From an uncultured Flavobacteriaceae bacterium (lineage in GTDB: Bacteria > Bacteroidota > Bacteroidia > Flavobacteriales > Flavobacteriaceae): a stretch of 64,000 nucleotides of DNA. Below the pieces are notes generated by a model. The model was not told the DNA's origin and ran no database searches. It worked only from the letters and a program-made list of their open reading frames with translations. The stretch lies in NCBI GenBank assembly GCA_947494825.1, contig CANLWN010000002.1:708008-772007 (forward strand), given 5' to 3'. Shown one piece after another: positions 44,937 to 54,194 of this stretch (its first letter is position 1; every line of letters begins with the position of its first letter). The translations under genes and the position numbers were made by a program.

Positions 44937-46000
44937 TATTTGTATTTTATTTCCCTGGTCGTCGCGTTGATGATACCGCTAAGCACAGGTATCGTCTTGT
45001 TCACTACAGTGGCCATATGCCCAAAATCCATTAGGGAAACCTCGTCCCCTACCTTGTGATATTGGTCAAAATTGGTGAAATCAAAGGTGCAGTACGTTTG
45101 GGAAGGAACTCCGAATGCTTCGTGAAAAGGATAATTATCCGACCGTTTGAACAAGTTGAATTCCTTGGCGGTAGGTAGAAAACCGATCAGTTTCTCGTTC
45201 GTATATTGATTGCTGACCTCTGCGAGATTCGACATTTCATAACCTGTGACATACATAAAATAGTCCTTGTCCATCAAGGGAACCCCAACCATTTCAAAGT
45301 TCAGCATGGCATATAAATCCAAATTTTGGGCCTTCAACTTTTTGGCCAAATGATTCGATCCCAAAAGTCCTTTTTCCTCAGCACTGAACAGTGCAAAAAT
45401 CAGACTTCGCTTATTGGTCCTTGCATTTCCGAAATACCGGGCCAGTTCCAACACTACGGTGGTACCCGAAGCATTGTCGTTGGCGCCATTGGCTATGGTA
45501 TCCCCATTGACCGGGCTAATGATGCCAATGTGGTCGTAATGTGCCCCGATCACTATGAATTCGTGTTTGAGCTTAGGGTCGTTTCCTTCCAATACACCAA
45601 CAACGTTATAAGCAGGTTTGGAGAAATTGGACAGGGTATCCTTATAGGTCCCAAAATAGGGCGCAATACGGTTTTGCCTAAAGATAGTCTCGATAAAATC
45701 TGCAGCCTTTGCTATGCCTTCACTTCCCGAATCCCGGCCTTTTAATGCATCCGAGGCCAAAAAATTCATAATTCCCCCGATCCTGACCTCATCGGAAAAA
45801 TCTGCTTTGAGGCGTGTTGTATTTCCATTGGTTTCCGGGTTTGTAGCCTCATTTCCGTTGGTTGCATCTGAGGCAACAGAAGCTACCCTAGCCTTAAGGC
45901 CCTCAGGACCATCTACAGTATTCAAAGGGGTTTCCCTCACTTTTGTTGACCCGCAGGCCACGAATACCAAAAGCATTATAAGCCGAATTACTTTTCCCAT
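44936..46000 (-). CDS. M28-family metallopeptidase lipoprotein
   Basis: A 354-residue lipoprotein. The start at 46000 gives a lipobox (VACG); an ATG 39 codons upstream would bury it. The di-zinc aminopeptidase site is visible: IGAHYDHIG (His, Asp), NGANDNASG (Asp), SAEEKGLLGS (Glu pair), NFEMVG (Asp/Glu region) and the C-terminal YHKVGDE (His). Probably trims peptides at the envelope. Follows the E2 gene after 141 bases. Confidence 0.88.
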   Translation of the reverse strand: MGKVIRLIMLLVFVACGSTKVRETPLNTVDGPEGLKARVASVASDATNGNEATNPETNGNTTRLKADFSDEVRIGGIMNFLASDALKGRDSGSEGIAKAADFIETIFRQNRIAPYFGTYKDTLSNFSKPAYNVVGVLEGNDPKLKHEFIVIGAHYDHIGIISPVNGDTIANGANDNASGTTVVLELARYFGNARTNKRSLIFALFSAEEKGLLGSNHLAKKLKAQNLDLYAMLNFEMVGVPLMDKDYFMYVTGYEMSNLAEVSNQYTNEKLIGFLPTAKEFNLFKRSDNYPFHEAFGVPSQTYCTFDFTNFDQYHKVGDEVSLMDFGHMATVVNKTIPVLSGIINATTREIKYK

Positions 46001-46141
46001 ACCTGTACGAATTTGATTTTTAAAGATAAGGTATCCCAATGATATGGAGAAGTTTTGATTAGGCCAATAATCAATCTTGGTCTCTAGCGCAAAACTGGGA
46101 CCTGCCTGATCAACCATTGCCCGGAAACCAAACTCGGATTG

Positions 46142-47803
46142 CTAGGCCAGCATGGTCACCGGATTCTCCAAAAATGCCCTCAGTGTTTGAAGGAACTGGG
46201 CTCCTGTGGCGCCGTCTACCGTCCTATGGTCGCACGCCAGGGTAACCTTCATAGTGCTCCCTACCACAATTTCACCGTTTCTAACGACCGGCTTTTCCAC
46301 TATGGCCCCTACGGATAGGATAGACGAATTAGGCTGATTGATAATGGAGGTGAATTCCAAAATACCGAACATGCCCAAATTGGAGACCGTAAAGGTACTT
46401 CCCTGCATTTCGTCAGGGGTAAGTTTTTTGTTTCTCGCCCGGCCTGCCAAGTCCTTGACATTGGCCCCAATTTGTGTTAGACTCATCTGATCAGTGAACT
46501 TGAGTACGGGAACAACGAGTCCCTCATCAACGGCTACGGCCACACCTACACTTATATGGTGATTATAACGTGTGGTGTCCCCGTTCCAAGTGGTATTGAC
46601 CTGAGGATGTTTTTTAAGTGCCATGGCACAGGCCATAACAACCATATCATTAAATGACACCTTAGTGTCGGGAAGGCTATTGATTTGCGCCCTGGAGGCC
46701 TTGGCGTTGTCCATGGCCACCTCAATGGTCAAATAATAGTGCGGGGCCGTGAACTTGGATTCTGCCAAACGCTTGGCAATGGTCTTGCGCATCTGGGAGT
46801 TCTTCACTTCCTCGCTGCTTTCTTCACCAACTGCCAACTGTACGGGTACTACTGGGCCCGCCTTTTCCGCAGGAGCGGACTGCACTTCTGTGACAGGGGC
46901 CGTCGCCGGTTTGGCGGAAGGCTGATAACTTTCCACATCTTTTTTCACGATTCTACCGTGGTCTCCCGTACCCTTGATTTCAGCAATATTGATGCCTTTC
47001 TCCGCAGCGATCTTTTTGGCCAGTGGGGAGGCAAAAATACGTTGCCCCTCGGATGTTGTGGTCGTTTCCAAACTCGGGCTTACCTTGCTTTCCGAAACCG
47101 GGGCCACGGCCTGGTTGCCCTTGGCTGTATCTGTCTTTTCCGAAGTGGCCGCTGGTTTGGCCTTCAGTACGGCATCTACGTTGGTCCCCTCAGGGCCAAT
47201 AACGGCCAAAACCGTATCCACAGGGGCAGACTCGCCCTCCTTGATACCAATATAAAGTAAGGTGCCTGCATAGAAGGACTCGAATTCCATGGTGGCCTTA
47301 TCGGTTTCGATCTCCGCAAGGATATCGCCTTCCTCCACAGTATCGCCCACTTGTTTTAGCCATGAGGCCACAGTGCCTTCTTCCATGGTATCACTCAGGC
47401 GAGGCATTTTAATAATCTCTACATCTTCAGGAATTTCTTCCGATGTTGCAGCGGCTCCACTATCCTGGGCAGGAGCTTCGGGTGTAGCCTCAACCGCAAT
47501 CTCTTCCTTTGGAGGTTCTGGGGATGATGTGCCTGAACCGTTCAACAATCCGGAAATATCTTCCCCTTCTTCGCCAATAATGGCCAAAAGGGTATCTACA
47601 GGAGCTCCGTCGCCCTCTTGAATCCCTATATGCAACAAGGTGCCTTCATGAAAGGATTCGAACTCCATCGTTGCCTTATCCGTTTCAATTTCTGCCAAGA
47701 TATCCCCTTCTTCCACTTTGTCCCCTACATTCTTAAGCCACTTGGCAACCGTCCCCTCTTCCATGGTGTCGCTAAGTCTCGGCATGTTAATAACTTCCGC
47801 CAT
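46142..47803 (-). CDS. pdhC: Pyruvate dehydrogenase E2, dihydrolipoamide acetyltransferase
   Basis: A 553-residue E2 core. Two lipoyl domains carry ETDKATMEFES (lipoyl Lys43 and Lys169), each followed by a Pro/Ala-rich linker. The E3/E1-binding domain is ASPLAKKIAAEKGINIAEI. The catalytic domain ends with CDHRTVDGATGAQFLQ (DHRxxDG). It transfers acetyl from lipoate to CoA. Four bases after pdhA. E1-beta is not nearby and is presumably elsewhere in the genome. Confidence 0.95.
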   Translation of the reverse strand: MAEVINMPRLSDTMEEGTVAKWLKNVGDKVEEGDILAEIETDKATMEFESFHEGTLLHIGIQEGDGAPVDTLLAIIGEEGEDISGLLNGSGTSSPEPPKEEIAVEATPEAPAQDSGAAATSEEIPEDVEIIKMPRLSDTMEEGTVASWLKQVGDTVEEGDILAEIETDKATMEFESFYAGTLLYIGIKEGESAPVDTVLAVIGPEGTNVDAVLKAKPAATSEKTDTAKGNQAVAPVSESKVSPSLETTTTSEGQRIFASPLAKKIAAEKGINIAEIKGTGDHGRIVKKDVESYQPSAKPATAPVTEVQSAPAEKAGPVVPVQLAVGEESSEEVKNSQMRKTIAKRLAESKFTAPHYYLTIEVAMDNAKASRAQINSLPDTKVSFNDMVVMACAMALKKHPQVNTTWNGDTTRYNHHISVGVAVAVDEGLVVPVLKFTDQMSLTQIGANVKDLAGRARNKKLTPDEMQGSTFTVSNLGMFGILEFTSIINQPNSSILSVGAIVEKPVVRNGEIVVGSTMKVTLACDHRTVDGATGAQFLQTLRAFLENPVTMLA

Positions 47804-47807
47804 TTAC

Positions 47808-48806
47808 CTATAATTTATGTTGTACAAATGGATAGTCTTCCTGCTCATATACCATGTCATATAATTGGTTTGCAGGAGGGTAATCCGAATCCTCAGCAAA
47901 TTTTTCACATTCCTTCACCATCTCCTTCACCCTAGCATCAATTTCCTTGATCTCGTCCTCTGTTGCATAGTTCTTTTCCATGATGACATCGAGCACCTGG
48001 GTAATGGGGTCAATTTTTTTATACTCCTCTACTTCTTCTTTTGTTCTGTAATGCTGCGCATCGGACATGGAATGTCCCCTATAGCGATAGGTCTTCATTT
48101 CTAGAAATGTAGGGCCGCCGCCACTTCTGGCCCGTTCTATGGCCTTGCTCATTTCCTTGGCCACTGTTACGGGATCCATACCGTCTACCGGACCACACGG
48201 CATTTCATACCCCAGGCCAAGTTTCCAAATATCCGTGGAATATGATGTCCGGGCCACAGAGGTTCCCATGGCGTAGCCATTGTTTTCACAAATAAACACC
48301 ACTGGTAATTGCCACAGCATGGCCAAATTAAAGGTTTCGTGAAGGGATCCTTGTCGTACCGCACCATCACCCATATAACACAAGGTTACCGAGTCCCTTT
48401 TAAAGTATTTATCGGCAAAGGCCAAGCCTGCACCCAAGGGAATCTGGCCTCCTACAATACCATGGCCTCCATAAAATCGATATTCTTTGGAAAAGATGTG
48501 CATGGATCCGCCCATACCCCGTGAAGTACCGGTAACCTTGCCGTAAAGCTCGGCCATAACCTTTTTGGGATCTTCCCCCATACCGATGGGTTGCACGTGG
48601 TTCCTATAGGCCGTAATCATCCGGTCCTTGGAAAGGTCCATCGCGTGTAACGCTCCTGCAAGCACGGCTTCCTGCCCGTTGTACAAGTGTAGAAATCCCC
48701 TAACCTTTTGTTGAATGTAAACAGCGGCAAGTTTATCCTCGAACTTTCTCCAAAACAGCATGTCCTCGTACCATTTTAGGTAAACTTCCTTGGTAATCTT
48801 TTCCAT
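47808..48806 (-). CDS. pdhA: Pyruvate dehydrogenase E1 component, alpha subunit
   Basis: A 332-residue E1-alpha. The TPP-binding motif is GDGAVRQGSLHETFNLAMLW with the Asn of ENN. The phosphorylation-loop-like sequence YRYRGHSMSDA is present. Start at 48806 (MEKITKEVYLKWYEDML) is typical of flavobacterial PdhA; an upstream ATG adds 15 poor residues. Works with E1-beta and the adjacent E2. Confidence 0.95.
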   Translation of the reverse strand: MEKITKEVYLKWYEDMLFWRKFEDKLAAVYIQQKVRGFLHLYNGQEAVLAGALHAMDLSKDRMITAYRNHVQPIGMGEDPKKVMAELYGKVTGTSRGMGGSMHIFSKEYRFYGGHGIVGGQIPLGAGLAFADKYFKRDSVTLCYMGDGAVRQGSLHETFNLAMLWQLPVVFICENNGYAMGTSVARTSYSTDIWKLGLGYEMPCGPVDGMDPVTVAKEMSKAIERARSGGGPTFLEMKTYRYRGHSMSDAQHYRTKEEVEEYKKIDPITQVLDVIMEKNYATEDEIKEIDARVKEMVKECEKFAEDSDYPPANQLYDMVYEQEDYPFVQHKL

Positions 48807-48848
48807 TAACACATATTTTATTTGTAGTATTTCCTTAAATCGGAAAAA

Positions 48849-48856
48849 CAAAAATA
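48849..48856 (-). promoter_or_regulatory. -7 element of the pdhA operon
   Basis: TATTTTTG on the minus strand is an exact consensus match, 42 bases before the pdhA ATG. Confidence 0.5.
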
Positions 48857-48904
48857 CACATTAAATCAATAGCGGAAAAAAAATAGAAGCGGATATAATT
48901 TAAG

Positions 48905-49390
48905 CTACTTTAGGAAAGAATTATCAAAGGCCAAGGGAAGGATATCGACAAGGGAATCGCACTTGAAGACTTCCCCCGTTTCGCCCATAAGGACCAGTGC
49001 TATTGGGCTATGCTGTTTTTGTTCATATTCGGCGATAGACTGCCTGCAATTCCCACATGGGGCAGCTGGGGTATCCACCGCATAATTCTTGGAGGTCGCC
49101 GTGATGGCAATGGTCCGTATGGCTACCCCCGGATATTTAGCCCCAGCCTGAAAAACGGCCACGCGTTCTGCACAGAGCCCAGATGGATAGGATGCGTTCT
49201 CCTGGTTGTTCCCAATGACAATTGATCCATTTTCCAGGAGCACCGCTGCGCCTACTTGAAAGTTGGAATAGGGCGCATAAGCATCACCTCTCGCTTTTAT
49301 GGCTTCCCTCATCAATTGCTGGTCTTCGACCGGAAGGTCTTTCAAGGAATCGAACACGGTCAATTCAAAAGCTATTTGACGTTTTTTCAT
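48905..49390 (-). CDS. cdd: Cytidine deaminase
   Basis: A 161-residue enzyme that deaminates cytidine to uridine in pyrimidine salvage. Zinc site: GLCAERVA (Cys and catalytic Glu) and PCGNCRQ (two Cys), the tetrameric form. YAPYSNFQVGAAVL is the substrate-binding N-terminal motif. ATG at 49390 gives the expected start. Confidence 0.93.
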   Translation of the reverse strand: MKKRQIAFELTVFDSLKDLPVEDQQLMREAIKARGDAYAPYSNFQVGAAVLLENGSIVIGNNQENASYPSGLCAERVAVFQAGAKYPGVAIRTIAITATSKNYAVDTPAAPCGNCRQSIAEYEQKQHSPIALVLMGETGEVFKCDSLVDILPLAFDNSFLK

Positions 49391-49427
49391 ATTCGGATAT
49401 TGTTGCAATTTTAGTAGGGGATTGGGA

Positions 49428-49435
49428 CAAAAATA
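49428..49435 (-). promoter_or_regulatory. -7 element of cdd
   Basis: TATTTTTG on the minus strand, exact consensus, 37 bases before the ATG at 49390. Confidence 0.5.
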
Positions 49436-49438
49436 AGT

Positions 49439-49462
49439 AAAACCTGCACAAAGGCAGGTTTT
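49439..49462 (-). terminator. Terminator after porV
   Basis: AAAACCTGC and GCAGGTTTT pair fully around a six-base loop between the porV stop and the cdd promoter, so porV and cdd are probably separate transcripts. The T-run is short. Confidence 0.6.
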
Positions 49463-49488
49463 AAAGGACGAATAAAGGGGTTTTACCC

Positions 49489-50640
49489 TTAATCGTTAAA
49501 ATATTCCTGGCCTAGGCTAAAGGTAAGGGAAAAACGCAAGGTATTCTCCAAGGGGTTTCTTACCTGAGAAGTCGAGAACAAATAGGACAGATCGATCTGG
49601 GCGGCCTTGAACTTAAAGCCTGCTCCCAGGGTAAAGAACTTTCTGGAACCCTTTTCCTCGCTTTCATTGAAATAACCGGTACGGATCATAAAGGCGTCCT
49701 GATAGGTATATTCCGCACCAAGGGCCCATGTAAATTCTTTTAATTCTTCGCTGAATCCATCAGGAGCGTCACCAAAGGACTCGAATACCCCATTTAAAAA
49801 ACTGATATCCTGGTACTCCGCATTGTCCTCAGAATCCACATCCCCATCCCCATCAAAATCCCTAGGGGTAGGTACTAATAATTTATTGATTTCCGTAGTG
49901 ATTCCCAACACATTATCCTGGTCCAAAATAAAATCGAAGCCGGCTCCCACTTTTAGGTTGGTGGGCAAGAAGTTTTCCTGGCCTCCTTCATCGTACTGGA
50001 TCTTCCCTCCAAGATTGGAAAGGTTGAATCCAGCTCTCCAGCGTCCATCAAAATTGTTGTAGGCTATTTCCCTTGAACGGAAGTAACCGGCCACATCAAC
50101 AGCAAAGCTGTTTCCTGCCTGTGAATTTCCTCCGATTTCCTGAAGTTCCAGATTGGAGCTGATAAACCTTCCTGCAACCGCCATGGAAAATTGATCGCTA
50201 AGTTTTAGGGAATAGGATCCATCAATGGCCAATTCGTTGGGTTTGGCCGTTGTTCCCGGATCGTTGGCAAATTGCCTTAACTCTATTTCTCCCAAGGTGA
50301 AAAAACGTAAGCTTACGGCAAATGCGCTTCGATCGTTTATTTTATTATAGTAGTTTCCGCTTAAAAGGGCAATGTCCGTAATAATGCTCTCCAGATAAGG
50401 GGTATAACTTACCCCAATGCCCATTTTGCGCTCCGCAAAGGCAAATTTGGCCGGGTTCCATTGCTGCGAATAGGCATCGACGGAAGTAGCTACACCCATA
50501 TCGCCCATACCCGCGGCCCTTGCATCGGCGGCAATGGTCAAAAAGGGCACTGCAGTGGTGATAACCCGATCTTCCTGCGCCATTGTTCTGCCAAGGCACA
50601 CAAGCAAGGTTAGTGTCAATAATTTTTTCATTTCTTTCAT
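49489..50640 (-). CDS. porV: Type IX secretion outer-membrane protein PorV
   Basis: A 383-residue outer-membrane beta barrel (PorV/LptO) that carries type IX cargo proteins to the attachment complex. Signal peptide ends TMAQ. Landmarks: ITTAVPFLTIAADARAAGMG at the mature N terminus, SQQWNPAKFAF and GVSYTPYLE, characteristic of PorV. The C-terminal strand ends LRFSLTFSLGQEYFND. It lies head-to-head with gldJ. The porU gene, usually next to porV, is not between them. Confidence 0.92.
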   Translation of the reverse strand: MKEMKKLLTLTLLVCLGRTMAQEDRVITTAVPFLTIAADARAAGMGDMGVATSVDAYSQQWNPAKFAFAERKMGIGVSYTPYLESIITDIALLSGNYYNKINDRSAFAVSLRFFTLGEIELRQFANDPGTTAKPNELAIDGSYSLKLSDQFSMAVAGRFISSNLELQEIGGNSQAGNSFAVDVAGYFRSREIAYNNFDGRWRAGFNLSNLGGKIQYDEGGQENFLPTNLKVGAGFDFILDQDNVLGITTEINKLLVPTPRDFDGDGDVDSEDNAEYQDISFLNGVFESFGDAPDGFSEELKEFTWALGAEYTYQDAFMIRTGYFNESEEKGSRKFFTLGAGFKFKAAQIDLSYLFSTSQVRNPLENTLRFSLTFSLGQEYFND

Positions 50641-50658
50641 GTAAAATTTAGTTGGGTA

Positions 50659-50666
50659 CAAAAATA
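50659..50666 (-). promoter_or_regulatory. -7 element of porV
   Basis: TATTTTTG on the minus strand, exact consensus, 18 bases before the ATG at 50640. Confidence 0.5.
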
Positions 50667-51092
50667 AGCTTATTGAACAACTTCGATAAATTTTAGTCGT
50701 ACTACATGTAAACGCCCTTTTTAAAAATATCTTGTGTTATGGGTATATTATTTTTAAAAATCCATGAACAAAATCCCGTCCCAAAGCCATTGTTTTCTAA
50801 TCTCATCGATAAAATCCCCCGCTCCCTGCAAGAATTCGCCCTTTATTCAGGATAGTAACAAAAAGAAACCCTTATAATCCATACTATAATAGCTTTTACT
50901 TCGTTATGAATTTACACACGGAATCTTTTTAAAACTTATGCCCCGTGGATTTTGTAAAAAATATTTTTTGGGACCATGAAATATTATGTGCAAATCCTCG
51001 TTTTATAAGCCGAAAGTGACACACAAATTAATTAAAATATAATCTCCAAGCCGCTTGAAACGTGGTTTGAATTTTGAACTCAAGTCCTAATT
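50667..51092. other. Divergent intergenic region between porV and gldJ
   Basis: About 425 AT-rich bases. I looked for traces of porU in all frames and saw none. It must hold the gldJ promoter, but no exact TANNTTTG is obvious near 51093. Confidence 0.5.
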
Positions 51093-52763
51093 ATGAAAAA
51101 ACAATTTATCAAAGTTGTACTCTCTTGTTTAGTGGTGGCGGGAAGTTTTAGCAGTTGCAAAAAATCTTCCGGGACATCAAAGAACGTTTCAAGAGCCACC
51201 GGCTGGAAAATCAATGCCAAGGAGGGTGGTTTCCAGTACAACACAGATTTTAAGGAACAGGCCACTGCCCCCGGTTTGGTGTTTGTTGAAGGGGGTACCT
51301 TTACCAAAGGGAAGGTTCAGGATGATGTGATGCACGACTGGAACAACACACCATCATCACAGCACGTTCAGTCCTTCTATATGGATGAAACCGAAGTGAC
51401 CAATGTTATGTACTTGGAATATTTGGATTACCTAAAGAGTGTATACCCACCCGAAAATCCAAAATATGCCAATATCTACAAGGGAGCACTGCCGGACACC
51501 TTGGTCTGGAGAAACCGATTAGGATTTAACGAAACCATGACCAACAACTACCTAAGGCATCCTGCCTATGCAGAATATCCTGTAGTAGGGGTAAATTGGG
51601 TGCAGGCCGTTCAATTTTCAGAATGGCGTACGGATCGTGTCAATGAAGCCATGCTGGAAAAGGAAGGATATCTTGCCAAGGATGCCAAATATCAGGCCGT
51701 TACAGGTGAGGTAGAGGGCACCTTTAGCACTGAAGCCTATCTAAACAGGCCCGAGTCGGTCTACAACGGTCAAATTGATTCGCTCCAGGGCAATAAGAAA
51801 AAAGATTCCGTTTCTACCTTTGCCAAGCGCAGTAGCGGGATTATTATGCCAGAGTACCGCTTGCCCACAGAAACCGAATGGGAATATGCAGCTGCGGCCC
51901 TTCAGGGTTCTCGGGAATACAATAACTATAGAGGTAGAAAAAAATATCCTTGGGAAGGCGAGTATACCCGTAACGGGCAACGCGTGGGCCGAGGGGACCA
52001 ATTGGCCAACTTTAAGCAAGGAAAAGGTGACTACGGCGGAATTGCCGGATGGTCCGACGATGGTGCGGATATTACCGCAGAGGTTAAGTCTTACAAACCC
52101 AACGATCTTGGCCTTTATGATATGGCCGGTAATGTGGCCGAATGGGTAGCCGATGTGTACCGACCCATAGTTGATGATGAAATAAGTGATTTCAACTACT
52201 ACAGGGGTAACGTATATCAAAAAACTGCAATAGGCGAGGATGGAAAGGTAAATATCCTCAAAGATGAGATTGTCTACGATACCTTGCCCAACGGTAGAAT
52301 AATTGCGGTTAACCTACCAGGCGAGATAAAAATGGTACCCGTGGACGAACAGGAAACTTATCTAAGGACCAATTTCTCCTCTAGTGACAATAGAGGATAC
52401 AGGGACGGTGATCCAGGTTCTTCCAGGTTCTTTGACAGATTTAGTGATGAAGAGCAGGAGCAGGAAGGGAATGGTAGATCCATGTACAATTCACCCAAGC
52501 ATAATGTTGAGCGAGATTCTGTTGGCAACATGATACGCCAGTACGATACCTCCAATAACAGGACTACCCTGATCAATAACGAAGTTAGGGTTTTCAAAGG
52601 GGGTTCTTGGAGAGATCGAGCCTATTGGTTAGATCCCGCACAACGTAGGTACCTGCCTCAATACATGGCCACGGATTATATCGGATTCAGATGTGCCATG
52701 TCCAGAGTGGGATCAAAATCCAAAACAAAGAACAAAACAGTTCGGGGAAAAAAGGTTAAATAG
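51093..52763 (+). CDS. gldJ: Gliding motility lipoprotein GldJ
   Basis: A 556-residue lipoprotein (lipobox FSSC) with a formylglycine-generating-enzyme-like fold used structurally. GldJ is required for gliding and for type IX secretion, and stabilises GldK. Landmarks: PGLVFVEGGTFTKGK, FYMDETEVTNVMYLEYLDYL, YRLPTETEWEYAAAA, YDMAGNVAEWVADVY and VFKGGSWRDRAYWLDPAQRR. The C terminus is basic (KSKTKNKTVRGKKVK). A strong terminator follows. Confidence 0.95.
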   Translation: MKKQFIKVVLSCLVVAGSFSSCKKSSGTSKNVSRATGWKINAKEGGFQYNTDFKEQATAPGLVFVEGGTFTKGKVQDDVMHDWNNTPSSQHVQSFYMDETEVTNVMYLEYLDYLKSVYPPENPKYANIYKGALPDTLVWRNRLGFNETMTNNYLRHPAYAEYPVVGVNWVQAVQFSEWRTDRVNEAMLEKEGYLAKDAKYQAVTGEVEGTFSTEAYLNRPESVYNGQIDSLQGNKKKDSVSTFAKRSSGIIMPEYRLPTETEWEYAAAALQGSREYNNYRGRKKYPWEGEYTRNGQRVGRGDQLANFKQGKGDYGGIAGWSDDGADITAEVKSYKPNDLGLYDMAGNVAEWVADVYRPIVDDEISDFNYYRGNVYQKTAIGEDGKVNILKDEIVYDTLPNGRIIAVNLPGEIKMVPVDEQETYLRTNFSSSDNRGYRDGDPGSSRFFDRFSDEEQEQEGNGRSMYNSPKHNVERDSVGNMIRQYDTSNNRTTLINNEVRVFKGGSWRDRAYWLDPAQRRYLPQYMATDYIGFRCAMSRVGSKSKTKNKTVRGKKVK

Positions 52764-52787
52764 TTTTCCCAAAAAATATAAAGCAAG

Positions 52788-52816
52788 GCCCCGACTTTCT
52801 GTCGGGGCTTTTTTTT
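52788..52816 (+). terminator. Rho-independent terminator after gldJ
   Basis: GCCCCGAC pairs with GTCGGGGC around a TTTCT loop and is followed by eight T. The last T is also the first base of the murF -7 box. Confidence 0.9.
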
Positions 52817-52823
52817 AACTTTG
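52816..52823 (+). promoter_or_regulatory. -7 element of murF, leaderless arrangement
   Basis: TAACTTTG, an exact match, followed by TGCC and the ATG at 52828. The -33 region would fall within the gldJ terminator. Confidence 0.5.
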
Positions 52824-52827
52824 TGCC

Positions 52828-54102
52828 ATGACCATAGCTGCACTGCACAAGCTCTTTTTGGAATTTCCCGCCGTTTGTACCGATACCAGGAAAATCACGA
52901 GAAACTGTATTTTCTTCGCGCTAAAAGGCGCCAATTTTAACGGTAACGAGTTTGCGATACAAGCACTTCAAAACGGAGCTTCCTTAGCGGTCGTGGATGA
53001 AAAGAAGTACAGTGCCGCCGATGGGGTCATCCTAGTGGAGGATGCGCTTAAGACCCTACAGGAACTTGCCAATTATCACAGGAAGTATTGCAATACCAAA
53101 GTAATAGGCCTTACAGGAAGCAACGGGAAAACTACTACCAAAGAACTGCTTTCGGCAGTGTTGTCCAAAAAGTACAAGATTGTTGCTACTCTTGGAAATC
53201 TTAACAACCACATTGGTGTTCCCCTAACCCTATTGTCCCTAAAAGAGGACACGGAGATTGCAATCGTTGAAATGGGAGCGAACCATCAAGGAGAAATCGA
53301 TTTTCTTTGTACCATAGCGGAACCGGATTATGGGTATATCACCAACTTCGGAAAAGCACACCTTGAAGGTTTTGGAGGTGTAGCCGGTGTCATTAAGGGG
53401 AAAAGTGAACTCTACAGATATCTTCTGAAAAATGACAAGCATGTATTTTTGAATGCGGACGACCCGATACAGGAAGAAAAATTGGGAACGTATATCAAGA
53501 AGTTTGGGTATAGCAAGGTAAACCGTGATTACTATATCATTTCGGCCCTGGATGCCGATCCCTATGTTGCCCTGGAAGCCGAGGGCATCCAAATAAGGTC
53601 CCAACTCATTGGAAGTTACAACTTTTCCAACTGCGCCGCCGCCGTGCTCATGGGAAAATACTTCAATGTTCCATTGACGGATATCAAGGTGGCCATTGAA
53701 AATTATATTCCACAAAACAACCGTTCCCAAATGCTGGACCGCAACGGGCATCACATCATTTTGGACGCCTACAATGCCAACCCTACCAGCATGAAAGCAG
53801 CCCTCGATAATTTTAGCATGATGCAAGGAGCTCCCAAAATAGTGCTCCTGGGGGATATGTTCGAGCTGGGCAGTGCTGCACAAAAAGAGCATCAGGAGAT
53901 TTCAGATCTGGTCATGGAAATGGCTTTTGACGACGCCTACCTCGTGGGAGAGCACTTTACCAAAACAAATTCGCCCTTAAAAAAATTCAATTCCTTTGAT
54001 GACCTGGCCAACTTTCTGAAAACGCATACGTTGCGAAAAAGTCATATTCTAATCAAGGGCTCCAGGGGAATGGCCCTGGAACGGGCGGTGCAATTGCTAT
54101 AA
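52828..54102 (+). CDS. murF: UDP-MurNAc-tripeptide--D-Ala-D-Ala ligase
   Basis: A 424-residue Mur ligase adding D-Ala-D-Ala to the peptidoglycan precursor. N-terminal domain begins with TDTRKITRNCIFFALKG; ATP loop GLTGSNGKTTTKEL; EMGANHQGEI and YGYITNFGKAHLEGFGG (central); DAYNANPTSMKAAL and LGDMFELG (C-terminal domain), typical of MurF. The neighbourhood gldJ-murF is common in Flavobacteriaceae. Confidence 0.95.
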   Translation: MTIAALHKLFLEFPAVCTDTRKITRNCIFFALKGANFNGNEFAIQALQNGASLAVVDEKKYSAADGVILVEDALKTLQELANYHRKYCNTKVIGLTGSNGKTTTKELLSAVLSKKYKIVATLGNLNNHIGVPLTLLSLKEDTEIAIVEMGANHQGEIDFLCTIAEPDYGYITNFGKAHLEGFGGVAGVIKGKSELYRYLLKNDKHVFLNADDPIQEEKLGTYIKKFGYSKVNRDYYIISALDADPYVALEAEGIQIRSQLIGSYNFSNCAAAVLMGKYFNVPLTDIKVAIENYIPQNNRSQMLDRNGHHIILDAYNANPTSMKAALDNFSMMQGAPKIVLLGDMFELGSAAQKEHQEISDLVMEMAFDDAYLVGEHFTKTNSPLKKFNSFDDLANFLKTHTLRKSHILIKGSRGMALERAVQLL

Positions 54103-54194
54103 ACATGAGCGACTCCTCTGGGCAGCCATGGGCACAGGATATTCCCGCACGGTTCCCAGTGTAATTCCCAAGCTATTTACACGACCCATTTCGT

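Noticed and set aside
50641..51092. Remnant of porU between porV and gldJ
   Set aside because: I saw no frame with peptidase-like motifs in this AT-rich stretch, so it is reported as absence, not pseudogene.
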